In this document: positions 10,372 to 23,471 of the stretch, one piece after another
How positions within the stretch are numbered: position 1 is the stretch's first letter
Layout of the letters: every line of letters begins with the position of its first letter
Assembly (NCBI GenBank): GCA_003550305.1
Contig: QKYT01000094.1
Span: forward strand, 122,798 to 186,797
Source of the DNA: Glomus cerebriforme
Lineage: Eukaryota; Glomeromycota; Glomeromycetes; Glomerales; Glomeraceae
DNA length: 64,000 bases
Direction: 5' to 3'
Notes under the pieces: generated by a model
The model's input: the letters and a program-made list of their open reading frames with translations, nothing else
Database searches by the model: none
What the model was told of the DNA's origin: nothing
Translations under genes and position numbers: made by a program

Positions 10372-12877
10372 TTACCTACCATCCAAATTTACGTTTAGTT
10401 CTTTTAATTTTTTTTCAGCTTTATCATACCCTTGTAATGCAGCTCTTTTATACCAAATCATTGCTTTTTCTAAATCTTTTTCAAACCCGCGTTTTGGTAT
10501 TCCTTTATAATAAGCTTCTCCTATTTGAAATTGTGCAGGTCCATTACCATTATTAGCAGCAGATTGTAAATATTTAAGAAAATCATCTTCAGGATTAACT
10601 TTTTTATATTTTGAATCCTTTAATACACAAGCGTAATAATATTGAGCTTCTGCAACATCATCATCGGCCGCTTCTTTAAATAACGTGAACGCTGTCATTT
10701 TATCTTCATGATTATTTTTTCTCTCCCATAAGTAGCGGGCCTTCCAATGTTTTCCAATACTATTATTTAATTCTGCTTGTCTTTCAAAACACTTCCATGC
10801 ATTTTCATAATCTTTTGCATAATAAGCTTCTACACCTTCCTTAAGTGGAATTGGTTCTAATTCTTCATTAAGTGAATCAAAGCCAAAATCAAAATCATCC
10901 TCATAATTTGGATTTTCATTCCCATTATTATTGTTTTCTTCTTGTCCGGACATGGTCAAAGCATCTAAATCGTTCAATAATTTCGAAATGCTTGTGCGAC
11001 AATCAGGATCTTGATTCCAGGCTTCAAAAAAAAAAAAAAATTAATAATGATTTATAAACAAAGATTTATTATTCATAAAAATATTTTACCTCCTCTGATA
11101 ATCTTTTCAAACCCTTTTTGGATTTTAGTAGTTTCAGGTGAAGCAGAATCAAATAGAATCTCTTCCCTGCCACCTTTGATCACAAAAGACTCAATATCTT
11201 TATCTTCCTTGTTTTCGTAGGGCCTTTTTTCAAAAGCTAATTCCCATAAGAGCATTCCAAAACTACAACCGAATATATAATGATTTTTGGAAATAGTACT
11301 TTAGTACAGTGCCTATGAACTAAAATTTAGATAAATGTTATAAAATATACCCAAAGATTTCACATTTATGATTATATCGGAATTTAATATCTTTTAATTT
11401 TTCAGGAGCAGTCCAACAACATACATCTAAACTATCACCAAGTGATGTGGTCGATTTATTCATATCGCGTGACAATCCGAAGCCTGTCAGTTTTGCTGTG
11501 TTTTTTTTTGTTAACTTTTTTTTTAAAAAAAAGGTAATTTAATATTGGCATTTATCGATCAGTAAATATAGTAATATTTATACATACCATTACGTTTTTG
11601 CACCTCAAATTATGGTGGTAAATCTCTATATTAACATAAATATTATTATACTTAAATTGTAGTTTAATTTCAAAATTATATATAAAATTTTTCGGCTTAC
11701 CTAATGCGTTCAAATACGCGATACCACGACAAATGTCAAGTGCATAATTTAACTATGAAAATATAAAAATATCTTAAATTTATAAAAACAACATCGAAAA
11801 TACCAAGAAAATAACAAGTAACGAACCTTTGTTTCCCAATCAATTATACCTTTATTTTTTGAGTAGTACTCTTGTAAATTTCCATATTCAGCCCATTCTA
11901 GAATCATAATGTCATTACCGTCATAAGTTGTAAGACCATAAAATTGAATAATATTTGGGGATTGAGTAACTTTTTTCAACATGGCAACCTCACGTTGAGG
12001 AGTATCTTTAATAGGCTTACAAGCTACTTCAATACTATTCATAAATATTCTTCTCTTTACAGATCCGCGTGTATCACCCTTTCTTCCTTCTGCTGGATCA
12101 GTTAATTTGGTTGATTCTATTTTTTTTACTTCATGATCTTTGTCATCTTTGGACTTTCGAACTTCTTGAACTTCTTCATAAATGAGATCGATTTTTTCAT
12201 TTAAATCACGATCCATTTTTTTGATACTCTATTATTAAATATTTTTTTTTCATTAACATATAGAACTGAAATACATAAACTAATTAAATAAGAATAAAAA
12301 AAATGAAAACCTTCTGAACTTCTTCTATGTCACTTTTCAAACTTTCTTGATCCATTTGGCGTTGTACCGCATTATCAATTATTATAGAAAATTTTAAATC
12401 TTTCATGGCATTATCATATTCAGTCGTAAGAGACTCGAATTTTTCTTTAATATCAGTAGACTTATATACTCTTGAGATTTTACGTAATTGTGAAATATCT
12501 TTCGTAAAATTTCTAATTTTAACTAAAACATCAACAAATCTAAAAAAATGATTGTAATATGTAATATCTTTAAATTCTTTTATTTTATTTTTATCTTTTC
12601 TCCTACGAATTAATTGATCAATTGCAATTTCTGCTAATCTTGCTCTATCCAATAATGAACTACAAATTTTTTTATTATATTGTGATTGCTTATATATTTG
12701 GATTATATCTGAAATTGCTGTAGATGCCCTTCCAATTAATGGTATAAATGGTATTATAGCTTCTCCTGCATTAAATGATATTTGAAATATATCATCTGCA
12801 AAAGATAATTTTGATGATGATATGTCGCTTATAACTTCATTCTTTACGTCCAATGATTTATTTTTAGCTTCCGCCAT
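10372..12877 (-). CDS. MLKL-like helical domain + pseudokinase + Sel1 repeats
   Basis: Seven exons: 12877-12311, 12228-11827, 11752-11701, 11625-11588, 11514-11351, 11262-11090, 11021-10372; all junctions are in phase, giving 681 aa. Residues about 1-190 form an all-helical domain like the MLKL/MCAfunc N-terminal bundle (QISFNAGEAI, LLDRARLAEIAI, FRFVDVLVKI). A coiled-coil-like brace (SIKKMDRDLNEKIDLIYEEV) follows. The kinase fold is about 235-482. The beta-3 lysine K260 (VACK) and helix-C E269 are kept, but HRD is HHN (344-346) and DFG is GFG (364-366); WTAPE is 387-391. Both catalytic aspartates are therefore missing: a probable pseudokinase. The C-terminus has about three Sel1 repeats (from about 530), an adaptor fold. 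The glycine loop is poorly conserved. Likely signalling scaffold; a membrane-acting role as in MLKL is only an analogy. The first donor (GTTTTC) is weak. Confidence 0.85.
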
Positions 12878-12964
12878 TGCGATATTTTATTATATATGTG
12901 GAATTTCAAGATTTTTTAAAACGAAAAAAAAAATTGTAGAAATTTCTTTTAAAGAAAAATGGGT

Positions 12965-12988
12965 ATATTTATATATAAATACATAGTG
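12965..12988 (-). promoter_or_regulatory. TATA-like region upstream of the pseudokinase gene
   Basis: TATTTATATATAAATATA lies about 90-110 bases before the start codon on the minus strand. It is a plausible core promoter, with low specificity in such AT-rich DNA. Confidence 0.3.
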
Positions 12989-13280
12989 ACAAATTTGAAA
13001 AAAATTCCGGATTGATCTTTAAAAGTTATACAGAAAGAATTTTATTAGAAAATAATGTTTATTTTCTTTCATTTTATGCTTAATTTAGTAAATTTGGAAG
13101 TTAACATATCTAAAATTAGATGAATTAAAAAAAAAGATCCTTCTAAAAGAATTTTCTTTTTCCATAAGGAATTTGTTACGTTCATTTGTTAGTATTTTCC
13201 GCTGAAAAATACCTTTTTTGATTGTAGGGATGATGTTCTATAGAAAACTTTATAGAGCTTGGGACCAGACCGAAAAAACC

Positions 13281-13412
13281 TTAACTGGTTAAGAACCAGT
13301 TAACCAACTCTATAACCGGTTAGTTAACCGGTTACAGAAAACTTAATTCCGTTCGGCAATAAAATTTGTCCAGAGTTAGAAATTTGCGAAACTTAATTCC
13401 GGTCGGTTAAAA
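13281..13412. repeat. Palindrome cluster built on AACCGGTT / AACTGGTT
   Basis: A perfect 10-bp stem TTAACTGGTT-AAG-AACCAGTTAA (13281-13303) is followed by TAACCGGTTA and GTTAACCGGTTAC (13312-13334). A direct repeat of AACTTAATTCCG...TCGG then occurs at 13339 and 13390. The words look like reiterated degenerate copies of one 9-mer. No gene spans it. Confidence 0.6.
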
Positions 13413-16400
13413 AAATTCCGAAATTGTTAAATTTTGGCTAGTATTAAAGTTTAACCATTATATGGGAATGACTTTCTATTAAATTTGGATATTAAATACT
13501 AGTGGTTTCAAAATATCCTATTAAAAAGTTCATAAAATAAAACTCTTATAATCTTATTTAAAAGTTACTTATGATTTAATATATATTTAAATGAAACCCT
13601 AATTTATATAATGATTAAAATGTTCTAATTATAATATCAAAGAAGATTTCTTATCTGAAATTATTTTTCTAATTTTAAAAAATTTTAATAATATTATTAT
13701 ATTTGCAAAGTATTTTATTAATCAATATGATTAATAAGTTTTTTAGATCTAAAATCAATATTAATTTTGTAAATATTTATTATGATTTATTATAGTTATT
13801 AAATAATAATGTTATTAATTTTATAGATATTATTAAGCATTCTTTAAATGTACTGTATATCAGATTTGCTTGTAGCATAGCAATTTTTCAAAAAAATATA
13901 CAACAATTTTTTTCTTTAACATAAAGCTTTTAAATTTATACTATAGATGTATTTTTGGCTGTTCTATAAGTTTATTTATACTTTGAAAGAGATTTAAAAT
14001 ACTATTTTTAACTTTATATATAAATAATTAATTTTACCATCTTTATTAATTATTTTTAAAAATGGATTTAACAAAAATAAAATTTTTGTTAAATTAAATA
14101 AGTCAATAATAAAGTAATTAAAATTTAATATAAGTAATTTTTAAAACCCATATATTAATATAAAAAATTTCTTTTTATAATTTTTTATTATATCACATTA
14201 GTTAATTATATTATAAATCTAATATACATTTTAATTTTTTTTTTTTGAAAACAAGAAAATTGAAGAATTTATTTATTATATGGGAGTATGTTTCCAATAA
14301 AGTATAAGTTCTATTGTATACAAGTAATACAAAAAGAAATGGTAACAAATTAACTAAATAAGTATTGTATATCATGTAAAATAATTTACTCTGCTATATG
14401 ATTTGTAATATATATAATAGCAAATAATTATTATATAATTTGTAATACTCTTCTATACTAGTATATAATTAAGATAAAAGTCTTATTATCTCACACTACC
14501 ACATAAAGGAAATATTATCTTTATAATTACAAAAGAAAAGTATTATCTTTACTTGTTTTACATGAAAAATTATTGCTTCTTAATATATTTTTACTTATAA
14601 ATATTTTATATGAAAAATAATATTATTTCTGCTTATTTTACGTAAAAAAATATATTATTTTCATATATACAGAATGATACTTTTACTTGTTAATTATTTT
14701 ATAAGAATATTATTTTTACTTATTTTATGTAAAAAATAAGTAAAAAATTTAGTATTAAAAGAATGAGAAATTGCATTAAGAAAATATGAAGCTAAAATTC
14801 GTGAAATAGAATTATATAATTATAAAAAAAAGTATTAATTAAAATTGGTTAATTAACTAATAATATTAATAAAAGTATTTTAAATATAATACTATATACA
14901 AACTTTAAATTTATAATAATAATTAATATATAGTTACTATTTTTAATTTTCTTTATGTAACAGTTGAGTATAAATTTTAAATTAATAAATATATAATACT
15001 AAGTATAGTATACTATAAAAACTATATTCAATAGCAAATTAGCAATTACAGTATTATACAATACTTATTTGATTAACCTGACACCACTTCTTTTGTTTTA
15101 CTGATTGTATACAAATTCTATCCTAATATATGAAAAATTATTATTCGTCATATATAAAAGAAGTTAAATTCTCAGAATGAAGTTTGTTCCTAAAGTCTTC
15201 TTAAATAAAATATGCTCTAAATTTTCCATATTCCATGTGTATATAAATATAAAAATACAAAAAAGAAAAAGTACCTAATTTATCTCTATTTCTTTACTTT
15301 ATAAAAGTCAGTACTTGATAATCTTAACATGAATTTATCTAAATTATGTAATGTTGAACCTACTATATAATAAGTAATATAAATTAAAATGACGTTAACT
15401 TGAGAATTATAAAATCAAATCCTATTCAAGTACCTTTATCATAAATATATATTTATAGTAAACTCCTTTAAAATAGGCTAATTTTTAATAGTATTATCCG
15501 ATTTTTACCAATTCAAATTAAATACTTATATAAAGATATAAGAAGTATATCTAAATACTTTAAATAAATTCTTATCTAAGAATTTTCTATTGTAGAAAAG
15601 AATAAATACTAAAGTAATTCTCCTTATTCTAAAAGCCAAATCCTTTTATTTTGATTATATGTTCTCCATCTTTTTTTATACTTTTTTTAATTTTTCTTAA
15701 TTATGTGTAATATTACCTTATAGAGTAAAATAAAAATTATCATAGTAAAACAAATAACTATGAAATGTAATAATAAAAAAAACTAATTATATAATAATAA
15801 TTGGACATAAATTAAATTTTAGACATTCTTTACTAGTAATTCTTTTTTAAGATTAGTAATAGATAAAGACAAGTTTCTATTACAGTAAAGTTAAAAGAAG
15901 CTGGATTAAAGCTATTAATAGAAGAAAAAAGGAAAAGATGAAGTTTATAATAAAATAATTACCAAGAAGTTTAGAAAAAATTTATTATTCTACTAATAGA
16001 AGATTAAACTAATTATAATTTATAAACTAACTGAAATTATTTTACAGTTAAATTTTAAGAAAAATCTCTTTCCAAATTTTTACAGTACCAATGATCTTCT
16101 TTAACAGATCCATGTAATATTTTAAATTATTAGAAAAAAAAAATTGCTCTAATACCTCCAACATCTCTTCTTCAGTTTGCTATTTCTGTGTATATAATTT
16201 GTCATTACTTATTCATTTAACTTTATTAGAAATTCAAATTCTTCAAGTATTATATTTACTTTATCTAAAATTTTCTTTAAAAGATCAATATACTTTTTTG
16301 CATTTGGTATAAAATCTATCCTTCTATTTTTTATTTTAATAGTAAATATATAGGTTATATTCCATGCAACTAAATTATTTATATTATTCAGTTGATCTAA

Positions 16401-18556
16401 TTTATGATTTATTTTATTTAATTTCATGCATAATTTTACATAAATCATTTTTTCTTTTTAATTTATGCAAACAATTTGAGAATATTCTGAATATTCATAT
16501 TAAAATTTTATATAGATTTATAGAATATATATGTATTATTCAAGATTATTATTAATTTAGATTTAGTGATATTTTTGAAAGTGAAGATTATTATTCAAAT
16601 ACTATATTGATAATATTAAAATTAGTAAATAAATATTAATTTATTACAAATAAATCAGACATTTAGAATTTGATCTCTGTAAATCATCTGCTAATTTATT
16701 AAAAATTTTAGAATTTGTAATTGATAAATTTTAATATTAATGCATGGTCAATTAATGAAATTGTCTATAATAAAATCAAATTTTTCATTTTTTTTGGAAA
16801 CTCTATTGTAATGATTTTTATAATGATGATGTTTTAAACTAATGGTAATTTTCATGAAATATTTAGTAGAATTTTCTCTTGTAAATTATTCATTTTTATT
16901 ATTAAAATATTGTTAATTTTATGATTTATTTATATAAGGCAATTATAATTCATTAGCATCTGCTTTAGTTTTATTGATATTTGATATACTTTACTGTATA
17001 ATATTATTAATATATAATTATTAGATTATTTAGTAATGATTATATACTGATAGGAATTAAATCTAGCAAAATAATTAAAAATATTTTTGTTTTAAAGTAT
17101 AGAAAATTTTTTTCAAATTAGAAAAATATAGTTTTTTTTGTGAAAAGAAAAGAAAAAAATTTTCATAAGCTTTATTTATTAAAAATAATAGCTAATAAAA
17201 TCTCTTTAATCTTTTTGCACAATAGAAAATAGCCTTATTTTTTAAAGACACATTTTATCTATTATAAAAAATTTTTTAAAATATAACTAAAAAAAAAAAT
17301 TATAAAAAAAAAAGTAGATTATTTTTGATAATTAAAAGATAATATATAGTATCAAATATAAAGTATAAAGAAAAAAAAAAGATTACATAAAATATAGTGA
17401 TATTATTATTTTTTATAAGTCATAAATTATTTAAGAAGATGCTTAATTTTTTTTGGAATACCATTATTAAATTTAATTTATATTATCATAAATGTTATAT
17501 TTCATTATATAAAATTTTAAATTAATAAATAAATAATTATTAAGAAACAAATTTTTTAATATTAATATACAATACTGATTAACTGAAAACTATTATGTAA
17601 AATAATAATAGTAAATCAATCAAGTAGGTTATATAACTTTTTTTTTTACAAAAAAAAAAAATTTATAATTTGATAATATATATTTATAATTTATTTTAAA
17701 TTATATTATTTTAAAAAAATTGGATTTAATTTCATAAATAATTAAGTTAAACAGATAGAAGATTCTTTCTTCAAAAGTTTTTTAGTAAAAAATTCATTAC
17801 ACATAATTTTTTATTTTTAGTTAGTAAGGTTAATAAGTATACTTATTATTACTTATCAATATTAAAATTTTTTATATTGTACAATATTTATACAAGTCTT
17901 ATTTCATAAAATTTATTAAACATATATATGCTATTATGATATTTTATGAAGTTCATTCATTATTTTAATATAAATAAAGTTGAATATAATCATTTTTCAT
18001 TTTATAAATTTTTAACTTATATTATAAAATAAAATATAATTATTGCACAATTTTATTTTATAATATAATTTTAGGGCATAACAAAATTTATAATTTGTAA
18101 AAAAATATAATAATAAACTAAAAAAGATCAAGAAAATTAATATATTCTTTAAATTAAAAATATTTTAAAACATGATTTCTATATTAAAATTTTATTAATA
18201 TAAAAATACTAATGATCATGAATAAAAATTAAAAATATTGATTATTATTTATTGACTTATGTATAATTGTATTATATATAAAAATACTAGAATACTTAAA
18301 GTAATAAATATACTTTTATAATGAGAAAAAAATTCTATTGCATAAATTTATTATATCTTATATAATTAAGATTTTGTATCTAAAGAAAAAATAATATTAA
18401 TTTGCTCTTTATTACTAATTATAATTTTGGATGGACTAGCATGATAAAATAAGAGATATTTTGTTTTATAATATTAATTTTAGTTAGTTCTTTATATAAA
18501 CATATAAACTAATATATTAGTAATAAAATTAATCTTTAAAATAAACCAGTTAATTA
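13413..18556. other. AT-rich desert
   Basis: More than 5 kb of very AT-rich sequence. The few open frames (around 16209-16448 and 16364-16555) lie on opposite strands over the same bases and are Ile/Asn/Tyr/Leu-rich chance frames. I see no conserved domain, RNA gene or clear element boundary. Confidence 0.65.
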
Positions 18557-18736
18557 CCATAAAATTGTGAAAATAAGCATCCTTTTTTTGCAAGGGATCT
18601 GGATGAAAAGTTTGGAAAGGTGCTTATTTTTGCAACATTTTTATATATATATTCTTATGTTTTATTATTGCATAAGATTGTGCAAAATAAGGGAAGATGC
18701 TTATTTTCAAGAGGTACTTATTTTCATAATTTTACG
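18557..18736. mobile_element. MITE with GAAAATAAGCAYC terminal inverted repeats
   Basis: The left end CATAAAATTGTGAAAATAAG (18559 onward) is the inverted match of the right end CTTATTTTCATAATTTTAC, which is preceded by a second inverted word GATGCTTATTTTC (18695-18707). The inside repeats GGTGCTTATTTTTGC. The whole is about 180 bp, non-coding. The target duplication is unclear. Confidence 0.55.
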
Positions 18737-19658
18737 ATATTAGCAAAACTTGATTTAATAATCACAATAATCTGCAATAATCTTATTTAAAATTCTTTTC
18801 ATTTTTTGTTTATTTAAATTACAATAATTGATAATATTTTTTTACTAAAATTATTTCAAATTTTACTTAAAATTTTAAATGATAATGAATATTATAATAT
18901 TATAATTGAAGTTAAAAATAAATATCATGTAAAAATATTTCATGCTCATATGGTTATCTTAAATTATTATTCTTCTCATTTGCAAAGAAATTTATTAACT
19001 AATAAAAAATTATTAAATATTTCATCCAAAATTTTTTAAATAATTTTAAAGTAAAAAAATATAAAATCAAGTTGTTATTAGTTTATAATCATTTTTTTTT
19101 AATTTTATATATTTTATTTAGATATATTTATGGTAGTAAACTTTCATTGATAGAGTATGATATATTAGATATCATCAAAATCTTGATTTCTACTAAAGTC
19201 TATAGTAATTAATCTTCTATTTACAATCATTTTAATTAAAAATAAAACACATTGAATGAAACAAAATTTTAACTTATTTGATATATCAAATAATTAGATT
19301 TGAAAATGATTTTTTCTTAGAATTTCAAAAATTTTTGTACAGAATTAATTTTTAAACCAATCAGAAAAAAATTTTAATTCATCTGATTTTACTTTAATTT
19401 CAGAAAAATTTTTGATTTCTATTATTTAACATGATAATTTTCAAATGAGTGAAGTTCAGATTTGAAATCATATACTTAAATGAGATATTGTTCAAAATTC
19501 CAAACTTTTTTCAGATCTTTCAAATTACTCAAATAATAATTTTAATGCTTTAAAAACTATTTTAAAAAATTGTATTTCTTTTATTAAGTTTATTAAATTT
19601 ACATCTAAAGAATTTTTAAATAATGTATTTTCTTATAAAGAAATTCTATTTAAAGAAT
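18737..19658. other. AT-rich spacer
   Basis: No supported gene. Several short fragments read like fungal coding text (for example TATCATGTAAAAATATTTCATGC-type words near 18920) but stops interrupt every frame. Confidence 0.55.
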
Positions 19659-19858
19659 TACAGACAAACCTCTATATAATCATACCCTATATAGTCACAT
19701 CATATAAAATTTCTCTATATAATCATACCTTTGAAAAAACCAACTTATATAAAGATTATATAAAAAAACCTTTATATAGTCACAACTCCTATATAGTCAC
19801 ATTTTTGGATTTTTTTACTATGTAACCAACTTGGTGATTATAAAGCGGTTCCACTGTA
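19659..19858. mobile_element. pogo/Tigger-like MITE, copy 1
   Basis: A 196-bp element (19661-19856) begins CAGACAAACCTCTATATAAT and ends ATTATAAAGCGGTTCCACTG, with TA on both sides (19659-19660, 19857-19858). CAG...CTG termini with a TA target duplication fit Tc1/mariner-pogo elements. Internal words TATATAGTCACA recur in both orientations. It is nearly the same as the element at 59202-59379. Confidence 0.8.
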
Positions 19859-19973
19859 TGTATAGATTTATTAAGCTTAATAATTATAGACCAACTGAAT
19901 AATAATTTAATTTAAAAAGAATTAATTTAAAAATTATTATAATTAAATATACTAAATTAATCTCAAAATGATT

Positions 19974-21617
19974 AATAATTAGAAATTAACGAATAAAAAA
20001 TGGGGCAACTCTCCCCGCTGATCCCTACGTCCATTTCTCTGATGAAGTTTTGGAAAGAAAAGTTGCGCTTTTTGGTCATTTTGTCCTAAGAAATCAGTCT
20101 TTTAGTCATAGGAAAAGTTGCTCTATGCCGTTGGACTTAACTAGAAAGGTTTAGAAAGTTTATTATTTAGTGTCCGGCTCACCAAGTTTCTCCGCAAGTC
20201 AGGTCAATATAACTTTCAGTCACCTACGTCTCTCTCATAAGTTGATACCCGAGTAGCTGTTTGGTATTCTAAGGTATACTCTACGTACACAAGACGGACG
20301 GGTTGGACTTGTGGCTGCTCTCGGTGGATCCGAAAGCAGGCCTAGCGCGGAGTTTCTTTGGAAGTAAAGTAGTTTTTCACTGAGTTGTCGTATGGGCTTG
20401 GCTCAGCAGGGAAAGGCTTTTCTGAAGTTAAAGTTTGGTGATTTTTTCCCTTATTAAAATTTATATTATCATTTTCTGTTGGTGGAAAGGTGGAAGGCAT
20501 CAAGATTTTCAGGCTCGTAAAGACAAATACCGAACCGGCTTTGGAACATAAACTTATACCACTATACTGAGTCTGCTAACCTTGGCTGCAGATTTGGAAG
20601 AACTACTGCGGAGAGGTGTCCTCTGGCGGGAGATGGGGGGTACTGGAAATTTTGATTGACAGTCGATCATCTGTTGATGATTGGTTCCCTTGTTGTTACA
20701 TTTTCCTAGGTTTTGTTTCACAGATGGTGATCCTTATTTTTGCCCCTTAAGGTGACGTCACTAGTAGTTGAATAGAAAAATTAATAAAAAGATTAAAATG
20801 GTACGGAAGACGTTGGGTACAGGGTCGGGTACGTTAAATGGGTAGAATCAGAGTGGGTGTGCTGGAAGCAGAATGTTTGTTTTTTCACAATAGGTATATC
20901 AAGGATCAAGATTCTTCGATAGGGCTAGATAATCGCTGATAATATTTGGATAAGAAGTCGTCTTGATTCACTGGATTATGGGAGTCTAGGCCGTGAGGAA
21001 TTGGCTTATTCTGGAATTACACCTACCGGGGCGGACGTACAAATAGACCATGGGTGTCTAGAAGCGGGAGGAGAGGTACCTGGTGATGGCCTTCGGACGA
21101 GACAGTATAAGTAGTCGTCTCGATTCATCTGGAGCATCCGTTAGGGTGACCGGGGTACCAGTCTTGGTAGGGTTGGTGAAGCGGTAGAAGTAGGTCTTTT
21201 TCTTTTTTGTATCTTTTGTATTAGTTTTAGATAGTCCATCTTTCTTTCTGGAGGTTGGTACTAGTAGCCGGCTTCTATAAATTCTCTTAAAACATATCGT
21301 ACTAGTTAGAAGACCCAATGAGGTTGTGGGGAGATATGGGAGGACTGATTGAAAGGTGTTTTTATTTGGGGCTAGCATTGGGGTATGAGGGAGAATCAGA
21401 GCATCTAATATTTAAGGAGGTCTTGCTTTCAGTCCTCACTCTGAGGACTCATGCTACGTAAGTGCGACATGTTGGGATTTTTCTTTTGGATGGAGGTCTT
21501 ACATTTGTCTTTGTATATTTTATTTGTTATTGTATTCCGAGCACTGCTCATTGATTTACAGAATAAAATTCATTTGACAACGCGTCTTCAAAAAAAAAAA
21601 AAATAATTAGAAATTAA
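19974..21617 (+). mobile_element. 1.6-kb polyadenylated retroposon with 16-bp target duplication
   Basis: Insert 19990-21601 is flanked by AATAATTAGAAATTAA at 19974-19989 and 21602-21617; with one extra C on the left the match may extend through GAATAA. The insert is far richer in G and C than the DNA around it. It ends with an AATAAA signal (21562-21567), then CGCGTCTTC and a run of A (21590-21603), so it derives from a polyadenylated RNA on the plus strand. No long open frame exists on the sense strand; the 106-codon antisense frame at 21378-21058 has no recognised domain. Two degenerate internal repeats around AGTCGTCTNGATTCA lie at 20955 and 21112. It is either a non-autonomous non-LTR element or a retrocopy of a non-coding transcript. 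Confidence 0.85.
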
Positions 21618-22080
21618 GAATAAGATAAAAAATTTATATAAATTTAAATTAATTTTTCATGGATATCATGATGTATTTATATCTGAAAGATTTTATAAAA
21701 TTTGTGATAATCAATCTTATACAAATAATAATTATTAAGGTGAAAAATAATAATAAAATTCTTGAAAAATATAATTTAATTACATGAAAATCTTTTGTAA
21801 ATTTTGGTTATATTATTACTAAAGATAGTTTTATATTCTCATCTAAAAGTAGAAAAAATATTAAAAATTATATTTTAAGTTGAAAGATAAAAGATATGCA
21901 ATAAATTGTTGGTATAATTATAGTTTATTATTTAGTATTAGAGGCTTTAAAATATAAGAAGACTCTAAAGATTTTTATACTAATAATACTAGTTATTGTA
22001 AAAAAAATTCTTATAAAAAACTAATTAAAGAAATAGAAGATATATTTTTTATAGAAGAATATGAAATATTTTAAATTATA
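21618..22080. other. AT-rich spacer
   Basis: AT-rich sequence right of the retroposon; before the insertion it was continuous with 19860-19973. No supported gene. Confidence 0.5.
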
Positions 22081-22089
22081 AAAGATTAA

Positions 22090-22660
22090 ATATTTAGTAT
22101 CAAATGTTACAGAACATCCAGTGATCATAAAAGGATGAATTTATTATCATTCAATACATCTTAATAAGATGATTCTAATGAGTTATATTTCATTCTTCTA
22201 TAATTATTAAATGCTAAAAAATTTAACAAAATATTAAATGACATAATAAATATATATAAATTAATAAAAAAAATTCTGAATTGTTAGCATTTTGTTAAGT
22301 TGCGGATCATCTAGTAATTATAGAAAGACAAATTTATTATCATTTGACTTATCTTAATGAAATGATTTTAATGGATTATATTTTATTTTTCTATGATTAT
22401 TAAACAATTTGCTATTTAATAAAACATAAATAAAAAATACTAAATTGTTAATATTTCATCAAATTGTGAGTCATTTAGTAATCATAGAAGTATAAATTTA
22501 TTACTATTTGACTATTGTATTCTTTTACTGGTTTACAATTTGATAAAATGGCAATTTTAACATGCTAAAATTAATTTTAATATTTTAGTAATTTTAATAT
22601 ATTAGCTATTAATTTTAAATTTTGATATTTGCCTATAGAATTTTGGCAGGCAACTTTATG
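22090..22660 (-). repeat. Partial foldback element related to the 36.3-37.5 kb array
   Basis: Two to three hairpin units are present. Words such as CAGTGATCATAAAAGGATGA pair with TTCTTCTATAATTATTAAAT (22120-22215), and a second pair lies at 22310-22410. The outer end GAATTTTGGCAGGCAACTTT (about 22638-22657) is the exact inverse of the outer end at 36325-36344 (AAAGTTGCCTGCCAAAATTC). So this is a shorter copy of the same family in the opposite orientation. Confidence 0.7.
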
Positions 22661-23471
22661 TATAATATCTAAAAAAAATAAATAAAATTTTATCCTTATT
22701 GAATTTTTGGTAAAAATTAGTAATTATAACTTATAAGTAATATTATTATATTATATATTATATATTTAATGTATAGAGTTAATAATACATTATAGTATTT
22801 CACCTTTTATTTGTTAAGTTCAAAGATACTGCATTATAGTCACATAATATTATTTTGTCATTAAAATATCCTCAATATTTGTATTTTAATTTTTATTAGC
22901 TTTCAAATATAGTTTTACATATATAGTATTATAAAGTATGACACAGTTAAAATAATTAAATAAATAAAATTTTGCTTATTTCAAACTTTTTTTTTTTTTA
23001 ATTCATTTATATCTGTAAAAACTGTATAACTGCTTATCAAATAAATAAAATAATATATATAAAGCATTTAAATTATGAGAAATATGCAAATGCATATAAA
23101 TAAAAAATCAAACTTTTTTCTTTATTATTTACTCAAAAAAAAGTAAAAGTATATGAAGTATATAAATTAAGTAATCTATATTCTAAGATTCCTTTTAATT
23201 TTAAATAAAAAATAAAATATTAGTAATATTTATTAATATTTTTAATAAATAGAATATTATCTATCAGATTAATTATTAGAAATCTAATAAATCTAATGAG
23301 ATCAATAATTTTTTTCTTTTTTTATTTAATTAATTAATAATCAACTCTTTTTTAAAAAAAACTTTATAGAAATCTCTGAATACTTTAAAATTGTTAGAAA
23401 TAGATATTTGAAAGGTACTTAAAAAAGAAGAGAAATTATAATTTAAATTTTATAAAAGTTAACTTACTATT
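22661..23471. other. AT-rich spacer
   Basis: No gene, RNA gene or element boundary recognised; many short A/T tracts. Confidence 0.55.

Noticed and set aside
20020..20070. CTGATGA ... GAAA resembling a hammerhead ribozyme core at the 5' end of the retroposon
   Set aside because: I could not build the required stems I and III with a proper cleavage triplet in any of the three topologies; the match is probably chance.
21058..21378. 106-codon antisense frame in the GC-rich retroposon
   Set aside because: It opposes the direction given by the poly(A) tail, has no domain, and long chance frames are expected in a GC-richer insert.
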